Counted from the first letter of the stretch, positions 1 through 6,544 are shown. The stretch: DNA of 6,544 nt from Gemmatimonadota bacterium (GCA_016649455.1 JAENXO010000150.1:1-6544); one strand, 5' to 3'. The notes: generated by a model from the sequence alone, not told the origin. Numbers and translations: made by a program.

Positions 1-952
1 CAACTATGCCGGAGCAGACTCGGTCGCGAAAACGCTCGAGCAGCTCGCGACTCCCAACCGGGGACAGGTCGTAGCGTACCAGGGTGCGAACTCGGTGATC
101 GTGACGGATGTTCCGTCGGTAGTCGCCCGGATGGATACGCTCATCCGGAGCCTCGACCGGCAGACGCCCCAGGTGTCGATCGATGCGAAGATCATCTTCG
201 TGGATCGCACGGACGTGCAGGAACTGGGCATTGTATACGACCTGAAGGACGTGAACGGTGACACGTACGGGAACTCGATCAACGACGTGATCGCTGTGCC
301 CGATCCGTTCAATCCGGGCCAGCTGACGAACCAGACTCTGGTCGATCTCGCGGGTAGCTCGATCGCGGCCCTCGCCAACGCGAACGACCGTGTCCTCAGC
401 CCGTCGTTGCAGATTCTCGCCTCCACGGCGTTCGGAAATTTTTCGCTTTCCGCCTTCATCGAGGCTCTCGAACAACATAAGCTGTCCGATGTACAGGCAG
501 CGCCGTCGATCCAGGTGGTGGACAACCACCGGGCCCGGATCCAGGTCGGTGAGAAGACGCCGGTCCGTGTGCTCGACTCGGGATCGGGTAACGTGCAGGC
601 GCAGGCGACGGTCACGTGGGAGGACACGGGGATCATCCTCGAGGTGACTCCGCACATCACGAACAACCTGCAGATCCTGCTCGACGTGTCGGCTGAGCGA
701 TCGGGTATCCAGACGGACATTCCGGACATCGGATACACGTTCAAGAAGCAGATCGGCCAGACGCGGCTGCTGCTCGACGATGGCGAGACGATGGTGATCG
801 GCGGGCTCACGCTCAGCGAGGTCGAGCGGTCGGAGACGGGAATCCCTCTGCTGATGGACATCCCGGTCATCGGTTTTCTGTTCCGGACGACCAAGACGAG
901 CGAGAAGAAACAGGATCTGATCATCCTCGTCACGCCGCACATCGTGAATTGA
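1..952 (+). CDS. pilQ: Type IV pilus-type secretin (PilQ/HofQ-like), 3' part only
   Basis: This is an outer-membrane channel protein whose multimer lets a pilus or secreted substrate cross the outer membrane. The frame is open from base 2, so the gene starts upstream; 316 residues are visible, ending at TGA 950-952. Visible residues 1-52 look like the end of a periplasmic N-type (N1/KH-like) domain, with IVTDVPSVVARMDTLIRSLD. The secretin core follows, beginning at QVSIDAKIIFVD (57-68). Core motifs are APSIQVVDNHRARIQVGE (167-184), GIILEVTPHIT (210-220), GETMVIGGL (261-269), PLLMDIPVIGFLFR (282-295) and the C-terminal LIILVTPHIVN. The protein stops right after the core with no S-domain, which fits PilQ better than GspD. 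Neighbouring shikimate genes recall pilQ/hofQ-aroK operons and support the pilus assignment, but a type II or III secretin is not excluded. One oddity is Met286 where the usual motif is PLLGDIP. Confidence 0.88.
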   Translation, partial: NYAGADSVAKTLEQLATPNRGQVVAYQGANSVIVTDVPSVVARMDTLIRSLDRQTPQVSIDAKIIFVDRTDVQELGIVYDLKDVNGDTYGNSINDVIAVPDPFNPGQLTNQTLVDLAGSSIAALANANDRVLSPSLQILASTAFGNFSLSAFIEALEQHKLSDVQAAPSIQVVDNHRARIQVGEKTPVRVLDSGSGNVQAQATVTWEDTGIILEVTPHITNNLQILLDVSAERSGIQTDIPDIGYTFKKQIGQTRLLLDDGETMVIGGLTLSEVERSETGIPLLMDIPVIGFLFRTTKTSEKKQDLIILVTPHIVN

Positions 953-986
953 TTCGGACTGCCCGACAGGCCACTGATCGACGGGT

Positions 987-1020
987 CGGGGCCCGGCTGC
1001 GGCCGGGCCCCGCTTTGTTT
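987..1020 (+). terminator. Rho-independent terminator after the secretin gene
   Basis: An 11-bp perfect GC stem pairs bases 987-997 with 1002-1012 around the 4-base loop TGCG, followed by the T-rich tract CTTTGTTT (1013-1020). The loop with its closing C-G pair matches the cUNCGg class of very stable RNA tetraloops. It lies 34 bases past the secretin stop and should end the pilus transcript. The tail is not a pure T run, so some read-through into aroC is possible. Confidence 0.92.
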
Positions 1021-1096
1021 CCGGGAGCCATGGCCAGTACGGTGTCTCAGTGACATCCGGTCTGACCTCCAGGCCCGAGACCTGTATGGGAGCGCG
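1021..1096 (+). other. aroC upstream leader; probable promoter region
   Basis: These 76 bases lie between the strong terminator and aroC, so a promoter for aroC-aroK-topA-trmFO should start here or within the terminator's downstream edge. That is inferred from layout only: I find no convincing -35/-10 pair. The nearest candidate, TTGTTT at 1015-1020 with TACGGT at 1038-1043 (17-base spacing), is a poor match and overlaps the terminator tail. Confidence 0.35.
1088..1092 (+). promoter_or_regulatory. Ribosome binding site of aroC
   Basis: GGGAG lies four bases upstream of the ATG at 1097. It supports this start, which also puts the conserved GESHG motif at residues 11-15, as expected for chorismate synthases. 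The spacing is slightly short but workable. Confidence 0.6.
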
Positions 1097-2305
1097 ATGC
1101 TGAAAAGGTTCCGTTTCACCACCGCCGGCGAATCGCATGGCGAGGGCATGTACGTGATCGTCGAAGGCGTACCGGCGGGGGTTCCGCTCCAGCCGGATGA
1201 TGTCGCTCGGGACCTGGCTCGCCGACAGCTCGGCTACGGTCGAGGCGAGCGCATGTCGATCGAACGCGATGCCGGACAGATCGTGGCCGGTGTTCGGCTC
1301 GGCGAGACCATCGGTTCTCCGGTGGCGATCCGGATTCCGAATCGCGATCACGAGAACTGGCGCGTAGCGATGGCGATCGAAGCCCGCCCCGAAGCTGATG
1401 ACGAGACGCTGCGGCGGGTTCTGCTGCCTCGCCCGGGCCACGCGGACCTGGTGGGACTTCTGAAGTACGATCGCCGTGACGCGCGCGACGTGCTCGAGCG
1501 ATCGAGCGCCCGGGAGACGGCTGCCAGGGTCGCTGCCGGATCAGTCGCACGCAGACTGCTCCTCGAACTCGGCATCGCTGTTGGGAGCCACGTGGTGCAG
1601 ATCGGCGCGGTGCGGACCGAACGGGAGTTACCTCTTCCCGCTGACCTGAACGGCGCGTCAGACGCTTCCGACGTTCGCTGTCTCGACCTGGCCGCGGCCG
1701 ACCGAATGCGTGCGGCAATCGCAGCAGCTGCCGCGGCGGGTGACACACTCGGCGGGGTGTTCGAGGTCGTGGCGCGAGGCGCTCCCGTCGGACTCGGCAG
1801 TCACGTGTCGTGGGATCGAAGGCTGGATGCGCGCATCGGTGCCGCTATGCTCTCGATCCAGGCGATGAAGGGGATCGAGATCGGCCTCGGGTTCGACGCA
1901 GCAGAGCGACCGGGTTCACAGGTTCACGATGAGATCGAGCTGGAGCCTGCGAATCGTCGCACCGGTGGATTCCGCCGCAGTCACAACCATGCGGGCGGAC
2001 TGGAGGGCGGAATGACGACCGGTGAACCGCTGGTCGTGCGAGTCGCGATGAAACCGCTCAGCTCGTTGAGGAAGCCCCTCGCCAGCGTGGACCTGAATAC
2101 GGGACAGCATGCCGAGGCCGTGCGCGAGCGGAGCGACGTGTGCGCGGTTCCTGCCGCGGCGGTCGTCGGGGAGGCGATGCTATCCCTCGTCCTGGCAGAT
2201 GCGCTGAGCGAGAAGTTCGGCGGAGATTCCCTGGCGGAGATGCGACAGAACCTGGAAGCCGGCCTCGAGCGCGTCAATTCGGCGGCCCCATTCCGATCGC
2301 CATGA
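1097..2305 (+). CDS. aroC: Chorismate synthase
   Basis: This is the last enzyme of the shikimate pathway. It converts 5-enolpyruvylshikimate-3-phosphate to chorismate by trans-elimination of phosphate and needs reduced FMN; it acts in the cytoplasm as a tetramer. All three family signatures are present: GESHGEGMYVIVEGVP (11-26), ERSSARETAARVAAGSV (134-150) and RSDVCAVPAAAVVGEAML (345-362). His14 in the first motif and His115 in RPGHADL correspond to the conserved catalytic histidines. LGYGRGERM (45-53) and GGLEGGMTTGEPLVVRVAMKP (300-320) belong to flavin and substrate binding regions. At 402 residues, ending in KFGGDSLAEM plus a short tail, it resembles the long form of Mycobacterium and Bacillus rather than the shorter E. 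coli type (about 360). The start is fixed by GGGAG and motif position. It is the first gene after the terminator and is followed by aroK after 19 bases. No damage is visible. Confidence 0.98.
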   Translation: MLKRFRFTTAGESHGEGMYVIVEGVPAGVPLQPDDVARDLARRQLGYGRGERMSIERDAGQIVAGVRLGETIGSPVAIRIPNRDHENWRVAMAIEARPEADDETLRRVLLPRPGHADLVGLLKYDRRDARDVLERSSARETAARVAAGSVARRLLLELGIAVGSHVVQIGAVRTERELPLPADLNGASDASDVRCLDLAAADRMRAAIAAAAAAGDTLGGVFEVVARGAPVGLGSHVSWDRRLDARIGAAMLSIQAMKGIEIGLGFDAAERPGSQVHDEIELEPANRRTGGFRRSHNHAGGLEGGMTTGEPLVVRVAMKPLSSLRKPLASVDLNTGQHAEAVRERSDVCAVPAAAVVGEAMLSLVLADALSEKFGGDSLAEMRQNLEAGLERVNSAAPFRSP

Positions 2306-2306
2306 T

Positions 2307-2321
2307 GCCGGTAGTACCGGC
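2307..2321 (+). repeat. Perfect inverted repeat in the aroC-aroK gap
   Basis: The arms GCCGGTA (2307-2313) and TACCGGC (2315-2321) are perfect reverse complements around a single G. In RNA this would form a 5-6 bp hairpin with a 3-5 base loop. It starts one base after the aroC stop codon and ends three bases before the aroK ATG, so it occupies the place where a Shine-Dalgarno sequence would sit. There is no T tract, so it is not an intrinsic terminator. It could influence aroK initiation or mRNA stability, or bind a protein as DNA. Function is not shown. Confidence 0.55.
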
Positions 2322-2324
2322 CGA

Positions 2325-2903
2325 ATGACCCTGCCTGAGCGGGGTCCCGGGTCGCCCGTCGTGCTCGTCGGGCTGATGGGTTCCGGGAAGAGCACCGTCG
2401 GAAGGTTGCTCTCCGAGCGGTGGCGAGTGCCGTTCGTAGATCTCGACGCCGAGATCGAGCGAACGGCAGGACTCTCGATTGCCGAGATTTTCGAGTTGGA
2501 GGGCGAGTCCGGATTCCGGGCTCGGGAGGCCGAGGCGACTGGGGCGGTTGTCGCGTCAGGGCCGATGGTTATCGCCGCGGGTGGCGGCTGGATGGCCAGT
2601 CCGGAAACCCGTGGTGCGTGGCCGGATGCGATCCGCGTCTGGCTCCGCGTATCGCCGCGGGAGGCCGCGCGGCGCCTCGCGATGCACGAAGTTCAGCGCC
2701 CCCTGCTGGCGAACGAATTGCCGGAGAAGGTGTTGCAGGAGTTGCTCGACCGGAGGTTGCCTGCCTACCGCCTGTCCACGTATACCGTAGACACTTCGAA
2801 TCGGACGGCCGCCCGCGTGGCGGAGGAAGTAGCCGCTGTAATCGACCGGGCCGGGGCCGAGGTCGCCGACTCACGAACGGATTCTGAACTGAACATGGAG
2901 TAA
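2325..2903 (+). CDS. aroK: Shikimate kinase
   Basis: This cytoplasmic enzyme phosphorylates the 3-hydroxyl of shikimate with ATP, two steps before chorismate. It is an NMP-kinase-like P-loop fold. The Walker A motif GLMGSGKS covers residues 16-23. The shikimate and Mg-binding DLD is at 39-41 (aligning with Asp32/Asp34 of the Mycobacterium tuberculosis enzyme). The FR pair is at 64-65, the glycine triplet GGG at 86-88, the LID arginine motif RPLL at 125-128, and RLPAY at 144-148 provides the late substrate arginine. At 192 residues it is slightly longer than usual (about 170-180), with an acidic/polar C-terminal tail after about residue 175. No clear Shine-Dalgarno precedes the ATG; the gap holds an inverted repeat instead, so translation may depend on ribosomes ending aroC 19 bases upstream. 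No in-frame alternative start lies in that gap. The next gene is topA rather than aroB, the frequent partner. Confidence 0.96.
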   Translation: MTLPERGPGSPVVLVGLMGSGKSTVGRLLSERWRVPFVDLDAEIERTAGLSIAEIFELEGESGFRAREAEATGAVVASGPMVIAAGGGWMASPETRGAWPDAIRVWLRVSPREAARRLAMHEVQRPLLANELPEKVLQELLDRRLPAYRLSTYTVDTSNRTAARVAEEVAAVIDRAGAEVADSRTDSELNME

Positions 2904-2912
2904 TAGACCGGA

Positions 2913-5504
2913 ATGGCGAGTCGCAAAGCAAAACACCTCGTGATCGTCGAGTCGCCCACCAAGGCGCAGACCCTGGGTCGAGTACTCGGGGAAGACTATG
3001 CCGTGGAGGCCACGTCAGGTCACGTGGTGGACCTGCCCAAGAAAGGGCTCGCCGTCGATGTCGAAAACGGTTTCAAACCTGAGTACGTTACTGTCAGGGG
3101 GAAGGGAACCGTCATCGCATCGCTGAAGAAGCAGGCCAGGACTGTCGACGATGTGCTGATCGCCACGGACCCTGATCGTGAGGGCGAGGCGATCGGATTC
3201 CACATTGCGCAGAAGCTGGGATACGAGACCGACGACGGTGAACGGTTCCGTCGCGTGCGTTTCAACGAGTTCACGCGTGAAGCGGTCATGAAGGCACTGG
3301 AGAATCCGGGCCAGATCGACATGCTGCAGGTCGATGCGCAACAGGCCCGCCGGATCCTCGACCGCCTGGTGGGCTACGGATTGTCGCCGCTGCTGTGGAA
3401 GAAGATCTCACCGGTCGATCCTGTGAGCCGTCGTCCGCTGTCCGCCGGGAGGGTACAGTCGGTCGCGGTCCGGATACTTGTGGAGCGTGAGCGCGAGCGG
3501 CGCCGGTTCCGATCCGGTAGCTGGTGGGACCTGCTCGCCACGCTCGGTTCCGACGGCGGTGAGTTTCCGGCCAGGCTCACGAAGCTGGCCGGGAAGCCGG
3601 TTGCTACCGGGCGCGACTTCTCTCCCGACACCGGCATGCCAGCCGATGAGCAGGCCGTCGCACAGCTGGATGAGCCGGGTGCGCGCGAACTCGTGGCCCG
3701 TCTCGATGACGAGACCTTCGTCGTTTCGAACATCGCATCGAAAGATTTCAGCCAGAAACCATATGCGCCGTTCAGGACCTCCACTCTGCAGCAGGAGGCG
3801 AACAACAAGCTGAATCTCTCGGCGCGGGATACGATGCGCGTCGCCCAGCGGTTGTACGAAGCCGGCCACATCACGTACATGCGAACGGACTCCGTGCGCC
3901 TCTCATCTCAGGCTATCGGGGCCGCGCGTGCGCGGATCGAAGAGAAGTACGGCACGGAGTTCCTCAGCCCGACGCCGAGGAATTACGGCAAGCAGGCGAA
4001 GGGAGCACAGGAGGCCCACGAGGCGATTCGACCCGCGGGGAACCAGATGCGGACGGCGCAGGAGCTCAGTCTCTCCGGGCGAGAGGCAGCGCTGTACGAA
4101 CTGATCTGGAAGCGGATGATGGCGACGCAGATGGCTGACGCACGGCGCCGAACCGTCCAGGCCACGATTCAGGCAGCCGATGCCGAGTTCCAGGCCAGCG
4201 GCAAGACGACCGTGTTTCCCGGCTTTCTACGGGCCTACGTGGAGGGGAGTGACGACCCCGAGGCCGCGCTGGACGATCGGGAGGTCTTCCTTCCGCTGCT
4301 GGCGGAAGGTGACGAGCTGGAGCGGATCGTGCTGGAGGCCGAGGGCCATGAGACCCGACCGCCGGCCCGCTACAACGAGGCCAGCCTCGTGAAGGCGCTG
4401 GAGGCTGAAGGAATCGGCCGTCCGAGCACGTACGCCCCGACCATCGCGACGATCCAGGAGCGCGGTTACGTGGATCGGAACGGGAAGCAGCTCGTCCCGA
4501 CCTTCCTGGCGTTCGCGGTGACCAGGTTACTCGAGGAGCACTTCGAGGACCTGGTCGATCCCGGTTTCACCTCTCGCATGGAGTCGGATCTCGACCGGAT
4601 CGCCGACGGCGACGTGCAGTGGCAGGTATTTCTCGAAGATTTCTACCGCGGGCCGGACGGATTCGAGACGCGTCTGGAGGAACAGGGTCAGAAGATCGAC
4701 CCTCGAAAAGCATCGACTCTCGGCGATTTCGACGATCTCGATGGGGAGGTCCGTATCGGCCGCTACGGCCCGTTTCTCGAGCTGGCAGAAGACGGGGAAC
4801 CTCTGCGAGTCACCCTTCCCGAGGGCCTGGCGCCGGCGGATCTGTCGCCGGACAAGGCGAGAGAGCTCATAGAGGCGAAGGAGAAGGCGGATCAGCCGCT
4901 CGGAGTGGATCCGGAAACCGGCCTGGCCGTGCGCCTGCTCGTCGGGCGATACGGTCCGTTCGTGCAGCTCGGGGAGCAGGAGGAGGATGGTCCCAAGCCG
5001 AAGCGGGCCTCTCTGCCGAAGGGCGTTGGTCCCGAGGACGTGGACCTGGACGTGGCGTTGGGTCTGCTTTCCCTTCCGCGTCTGCTGGGCGAACACCCCG
5101 AGAAGGGTGGAGAAGTGAAGGCTGGCATCGGTCGCTACGGGCCATATGTGGTACACGAAGGAGACTTCAGGTCGCTCCAGCCGGAGGATGATGTCCTCAC
5201 GGTGGAACTCGACCGCGCCGTCGAACTCCTCGCCCAGCCGAAGGCCGGACGGAAGCGATCCGCGCCCAAGGTGCTGCGTGAACTCGGAGCGCATCCGGAA
5301 GACGGTGAGCCGATGCAGATCCTCGATGGTCGCTACGGCCCATATGTGAAGCATGGCAAGACCAATGCGTCCCTTCCGAAGGACATGGCGCCGGAGCAGC
5401 TGGACGTGGCCGGCGCGGTCGAGCTGATCGCGGCCCGGGTAGCCCGCGGAGGTGGAGACCGGAAGGGTTCGGGCAATCGGCGTGGGAGAGCGAAGAAGGG
5501 ATGA
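2913..5504 (+). CDS. topA: DNA topoisomerase I (type IA), C-terminal repeat form without zinc fingers
   Basis: The enzyme relaxes negative supercoils by cutting and passing single DNA strands through a 5'-phosphotyrosine intermediate. The N-terminal TOPRIM domain (about 8-130) carries VESPTKA with Glu13 and the acidic triad DPDREGEA (Asp86, Asp88, Glu90). SAGRVQSVAVR (177-187) belongs to the core clamp. The active site HITYMRTDS has Tyr322 and Arg324, equivalent to E. coli Tyr319/Arg321. Further core motifs are EAHEAIRP (367-374) and EAEGIGRPSTYA (497-508). From about residue 610 to 840 there are four repeats with GRYGP at 616, 678, 740 and 806, the Toprim_C_rpt type of C-terminal domain. All 863 residues lack cysteine, so the zinc fingers of E. 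coli TopA are absent. The last 22 residues hold nine Arg/Lys, a probable DNA-binding tail. GGAG at 2897-2900, inside the aroK end, is the likely ribosome site (12-base spacing). The gene follows aroK by 9 bases and overlaps trmFO by 4. Confidence 0.98.
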   Translation: MASRKAKHLVIVESPTKAQTLGRVLGEDYAVEATSGHVVDLPKKGLAVDVENGFKPEYVTVRGKGTVIASLKKQARTVDDVLIATDPDREGEAIGFHIAQKLGYETDDGERFRRVRFNEFTREAVMKALENPGQIDMLQVDAQQARRILDRLVGYGLSPLLWKKISPVDPVSRRPLSAGRVQSVAVRILVERERERRRFRSGSWWDLLATLGSDGGEFPARLTKLAGKPVATGRDFSPDTGMPADEQAVAQLDEPGARELVARLDDETFVVSNIASKDFSQKPYAPFRTSTLQQEANNKLNLSARDTMRVAQRLYEAGHITYMRTDSVRLSSQAIGAARARIEEKYGTEFLSPTPRNYGKQAKGAQEAHEAIRPAGNQMRTAQELSLSGREAALYELIWKRMMATQMADARRRTVQATIQAADAEFQASGKTTVFPGFLRAYVEGSDDPEAALDDREVFLPLLAEGDELERIVLEAEGHETRPPARYNEASLVKALEAEGIGRPSTYAPTIATIQERGYVDRNGKQLVPTFLAFAVTRLLEEHFEDLVDPGFTSRMESDLDRIADGDVQWQVFLEDFYRGPDGFETRLEEQGQKIDPRKASTLGDFDDLDGEVRIGRYGPFLELAEDGEPLRVTLPEGLAPADLSPDKARELIEAKEKADQPLGVDPETGLAVRLLVGRYGPFVQLGEQEEDGPKPKRASLPKGVGPEDVDLDVALGLLSLPRLLGEHPEKGGEVKAGIGRYGPYVVHEGDFRSLQPEDDVLTVELDRAVELLAQPKAGRKRSAPKVLRELGAHPEDGEPMQILDGRYGPYVKHGKTNASLPKDMAPEQLDVAGAVELIAARVARGGGDRKGSGNRRGRAKKG
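5130..5348 (+). repeat. Near-identical 21-base direct repeats within topA
   Basis: Bases 5130-5150 and 5328-5348 match at 20 of 21 positions (only G5141/C5339 differ), 198 bases or 66 codons apart and in the same frame. Both encode GRYGPYV, the core of the third and fourth C-terminal repeats. The two earlier repeats (GRYGPF at 4758 and 4944) use other codons and are less alike at the DNA level. Confidence 0.8.
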
Positions 5505-6544
5505 CTGAGCGCCGTATCCCGGTAGTCGGGGGCGGCCTGGCGGGCTCTGAGGCGGCCTGGCAGCTGGCCGAGCTCGGATATGATGTAGACCTGTTCGAGA
5601 TGCGACCGGTCCGCGAGACTCCGGCTCACAGGACCGGAGAATTGGCCGAGGTCGTATGCACGAACTCATTCAAGGCCGAAGCGCTCGACACTCCGCATGG
5701 GCTGCTCAAGGCCGAGATGCGCATGCTCGGCTGCCAGCTGCTGGAGATCGCCGATGCGACGCGGGTTCCCGCTGGCGCGGCGCTCGCCGTCGATCGCGAA
5801 GAGTTTTCCGGAGAAGTCTCTCGTCGGCTCGGCTCCCACCCACGAATCAGAATCGTGCGGGAGGAAGTCACCGAACTTCCCATTGCGCCGGCAATCATCG
5901 CGACGGGGCCTTTGACCTCAGATGCGCTGGCGGAGAGAATCAGTCGCCGACTCGGTGAGCAGCATCTCGCATTCTTCGACTCGATCGCGCCGATAGTGGC
6001 CGGCGAATCGTTGCGACATGATATCGTCTATCGAGCGTCCCGATACGGGAAAGGCGATGCTGACTACCTGAACTGTCCGATGGACGAGTCCGAATATGGA
6101 GCGTTCCTCGCTGCGCTCCTGGCGGCCGACGTGCACCGCGCTCCCGAATGGGACGAGGTCCCGTACTTCGAGGGGTGTCTGCCGATCGAAGTGATGGCGG
6201 GGCGTGGGCCTGAGACACTCCGGTACGGTCCGATGAGACCGGTGGGCCTGAACGATCCCCGCACCGGCCTCCGTCCGCATGCGGTCGTACAACTGCGGAC
6301 GGAGGACCAGGACGGCCGGATGTGGAACCTCGTCGGGTTTCAGACCCGGCTCAAGCTCGGTGAGCAGCAACGGGTATTCCAGCTGATACCAGGACTCGAG
6401 GACGCCGAGTTTCTCCGCTTCGGCTCGATCCACAGGAATACCTACCTCAACGCGCCGGCCCGGCTGTCACCGCACGGCGGGCTGCCGGACGAGCCCGGAC
6501 TGCTGTTCGCCGGTCAGCTGACCGGGGTCGAGGGGTACACCGAG
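5501..6544 (+). CDS. trmFO: Methylenetetrahydrofolate-tRNA (uracil-54-C5)-methyltransferase, 3' end cut
   Basis: TrmFO (formerly Gid) makes 5-methyluridine at position 54 in the T loop of tRNA, using methylene-tetrahydrofolate as carbon donor and FADH2 as reductant. It acts in the cytoplasm. The first 348 residues are visible and the frame is open at the window end; family members are about 435-470 residues. The FAD dinucleotide-binding motif VVGGGLAGSEAA lies at 8-19. The two functional cysteines occur at exactly the Bacillus subtilis positions: Cys53 in VVCTNSFKAE and Cys226 in YFEGCLPIEVMA. Other family blocks are IIATGPLTS (132-140), LNCPM (190-194), VGFQTRLKLGEQQRVFQLIP (278-297), HRNTYLNAP (311-319) and FAGQLTGVEGYTE (336-348). 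It is distinguished from the paralogue MnmG by these blocks. The ATG overlaps the topA stop as ATGA, which implies translational coupling; weak purine-rich sites (AGAAGGG next to the start, GGGAG at 5484-5488) precede it. Confidence 0.97.
   Translation, partial: MTERRIPVVGGGLAGSEAAWQLAELGYDVDLFEMRPVRETPAHRTGELAEVVCTNSFKAEALDTPHGLLKAEMRMLGCQLLEIADATRVPAGAALAVDREEFSGEVSRRLGSHPRIRIVREEVTELPIAPAIIATGPLTSDALAERISRRLGEQHLAFFDSIAPIVAGESLRHDIVYRASRYGKGDADYLNCPMDESEYGAFLAALLAADVHRAPEWDEVPYFEGCLPIEVMAGRGPETLRYGPMRPVGLNDPRTGLRPHAVVQLRTEDQDGRMWNLVGFQTRLKLGEQQRVFQLIPGLEDAEFLRFGSIHRNTYLNAPARLSPHGGLPDEPGLLFAGQLTGVEGYTE

Noticed and set aside
1015..1043. Possible sigma-70 promoter TTGTTT/TACGGT
   Set aside because: The -10 matches only three of six consensus bases and the -35 overlaps the terminator T tract; too weak to call.
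1030..1053. Seven-codon mini-ORF (MASTVSQ) with GGGAG just upstream, in the aroC leader
   Set aside because: It contains no Phe, Tyr or Trp codons to suggest aromatic attenuation, there is no alternative hairpin or second terminator after it, and a short ORF like this is expected by chance.
4..1149. 381-codon open frame on the minus strand
   Set aside because: It lies antisense to the secretin gene, runs through the terminator and into aroC, has no recognisable domain, and is Ser/Arg/Thr-rich as expected for the shadow of a GC-rich gene.
1116..1748. 210-codon minus-strand frame opposite aroC
   Set aside because: It is very Arg/Pro/Ser-rich and fully inside a well-supported chorismate synthase gene.
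4527..5669. 380-codon open frame on the minus strand
   Set aside because: It crosses the topA-trmFO junction, opposite two strongly recognised genes. The Arg/Leu/His-rich composition fits a shadow frame with no domain.
5918..6433. 171-codon minus-strand frame opposite trmFO
   Set aside because: Fully overlapped by conserved TrmFO blocks on the plus strand; no motif of its own.
1..6544. Frequent GATCG/CGATC words throughout
   Set aside because: They follow from common GAT, ATC and GTC codons next to C/G-ending codons in all genes; there is no clustering or regular spacing suggesting a repeat, uptake signal or origin.
1..6544. Search for a novel accessory system (mobile element, defence island, toxin-antitoxin, CRISPR, RNA gene)
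   Set aside because: All but about 170 bases are covered by five recognised housekeeping or pilus genes, composition is uniform, and there are no terminal repeats, transposase motifs or regularly spaced repeats.

Overview
The window is a compact stretch of bacterial housekeeping genes, all on the plus strand. By eye the DNA is clearly GC-rich (roughly 60-65%; not computed), with C/G-ending codons throughout and no visible change in composition between genes. I see no mobile element, CRISPR array, tRNA/rRNA gene, phage gene or defence gene, and no sign of a new biological system. Every long antisense frame is a shadow of a recognised gene.

Layout: (1) Bases 1-952 hold the C-terminal part of an outer-membrane secretin, most likely the type IV pilus secretin PilQ; its 5' end lies outside the window. 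(2) A 144-base gap (953-1096) starts with a strong intrinsic terminator with an 11-bp stem and a UNCG-type loop. This separates the pilus unit from what follows. (3) aroC (chorismate synthase), aroK (shikimate kinase), topA (DNA topoisomerase I) and trmFO (folate/FAD-dependent tRNA T54 methyltransferase, cut by the window end) follow with gaps of 19, 9 and -4 bases, so they are probably one transcription unit. A small perfect inverted repeat fills most of the aroC-aroK gap.

How the genes relate: AroK and AroC catalyse two of the last three steps to chorismate, the precursor of the aromatic amino acids and folate. TrmFO uses methylene-tetrahydrofolate to methylate U54 of tRNA, and TopA relaxes negative supercoils. 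The pairing looks like shared growth-linked expression rather than one pathway. Two conserved neighbourhoods seem joined here: the pilus secretin next to shikimate genes (as in pilQ/hofQ-aroK-aroB of many Gram-negatives) and topA-trmFO (as in Bacillus and others).

Organism: a secretin implies a diderm envelope. TrmFO argues against Gammaproteobacteria, which use TrmA. AroC is of the long form seen in Actinobacteria and Firmicutes, and TopA has a C-terminal repeat domain instead of zinc fingers. A GC-rich diderm outside the Gammaproteobacteria fits, with Gemmatimonadota my first guess and Myxococcota/Deltaproteobacteria-like lineages the alternative. This placement is inference from gene order and family type, not from a search.
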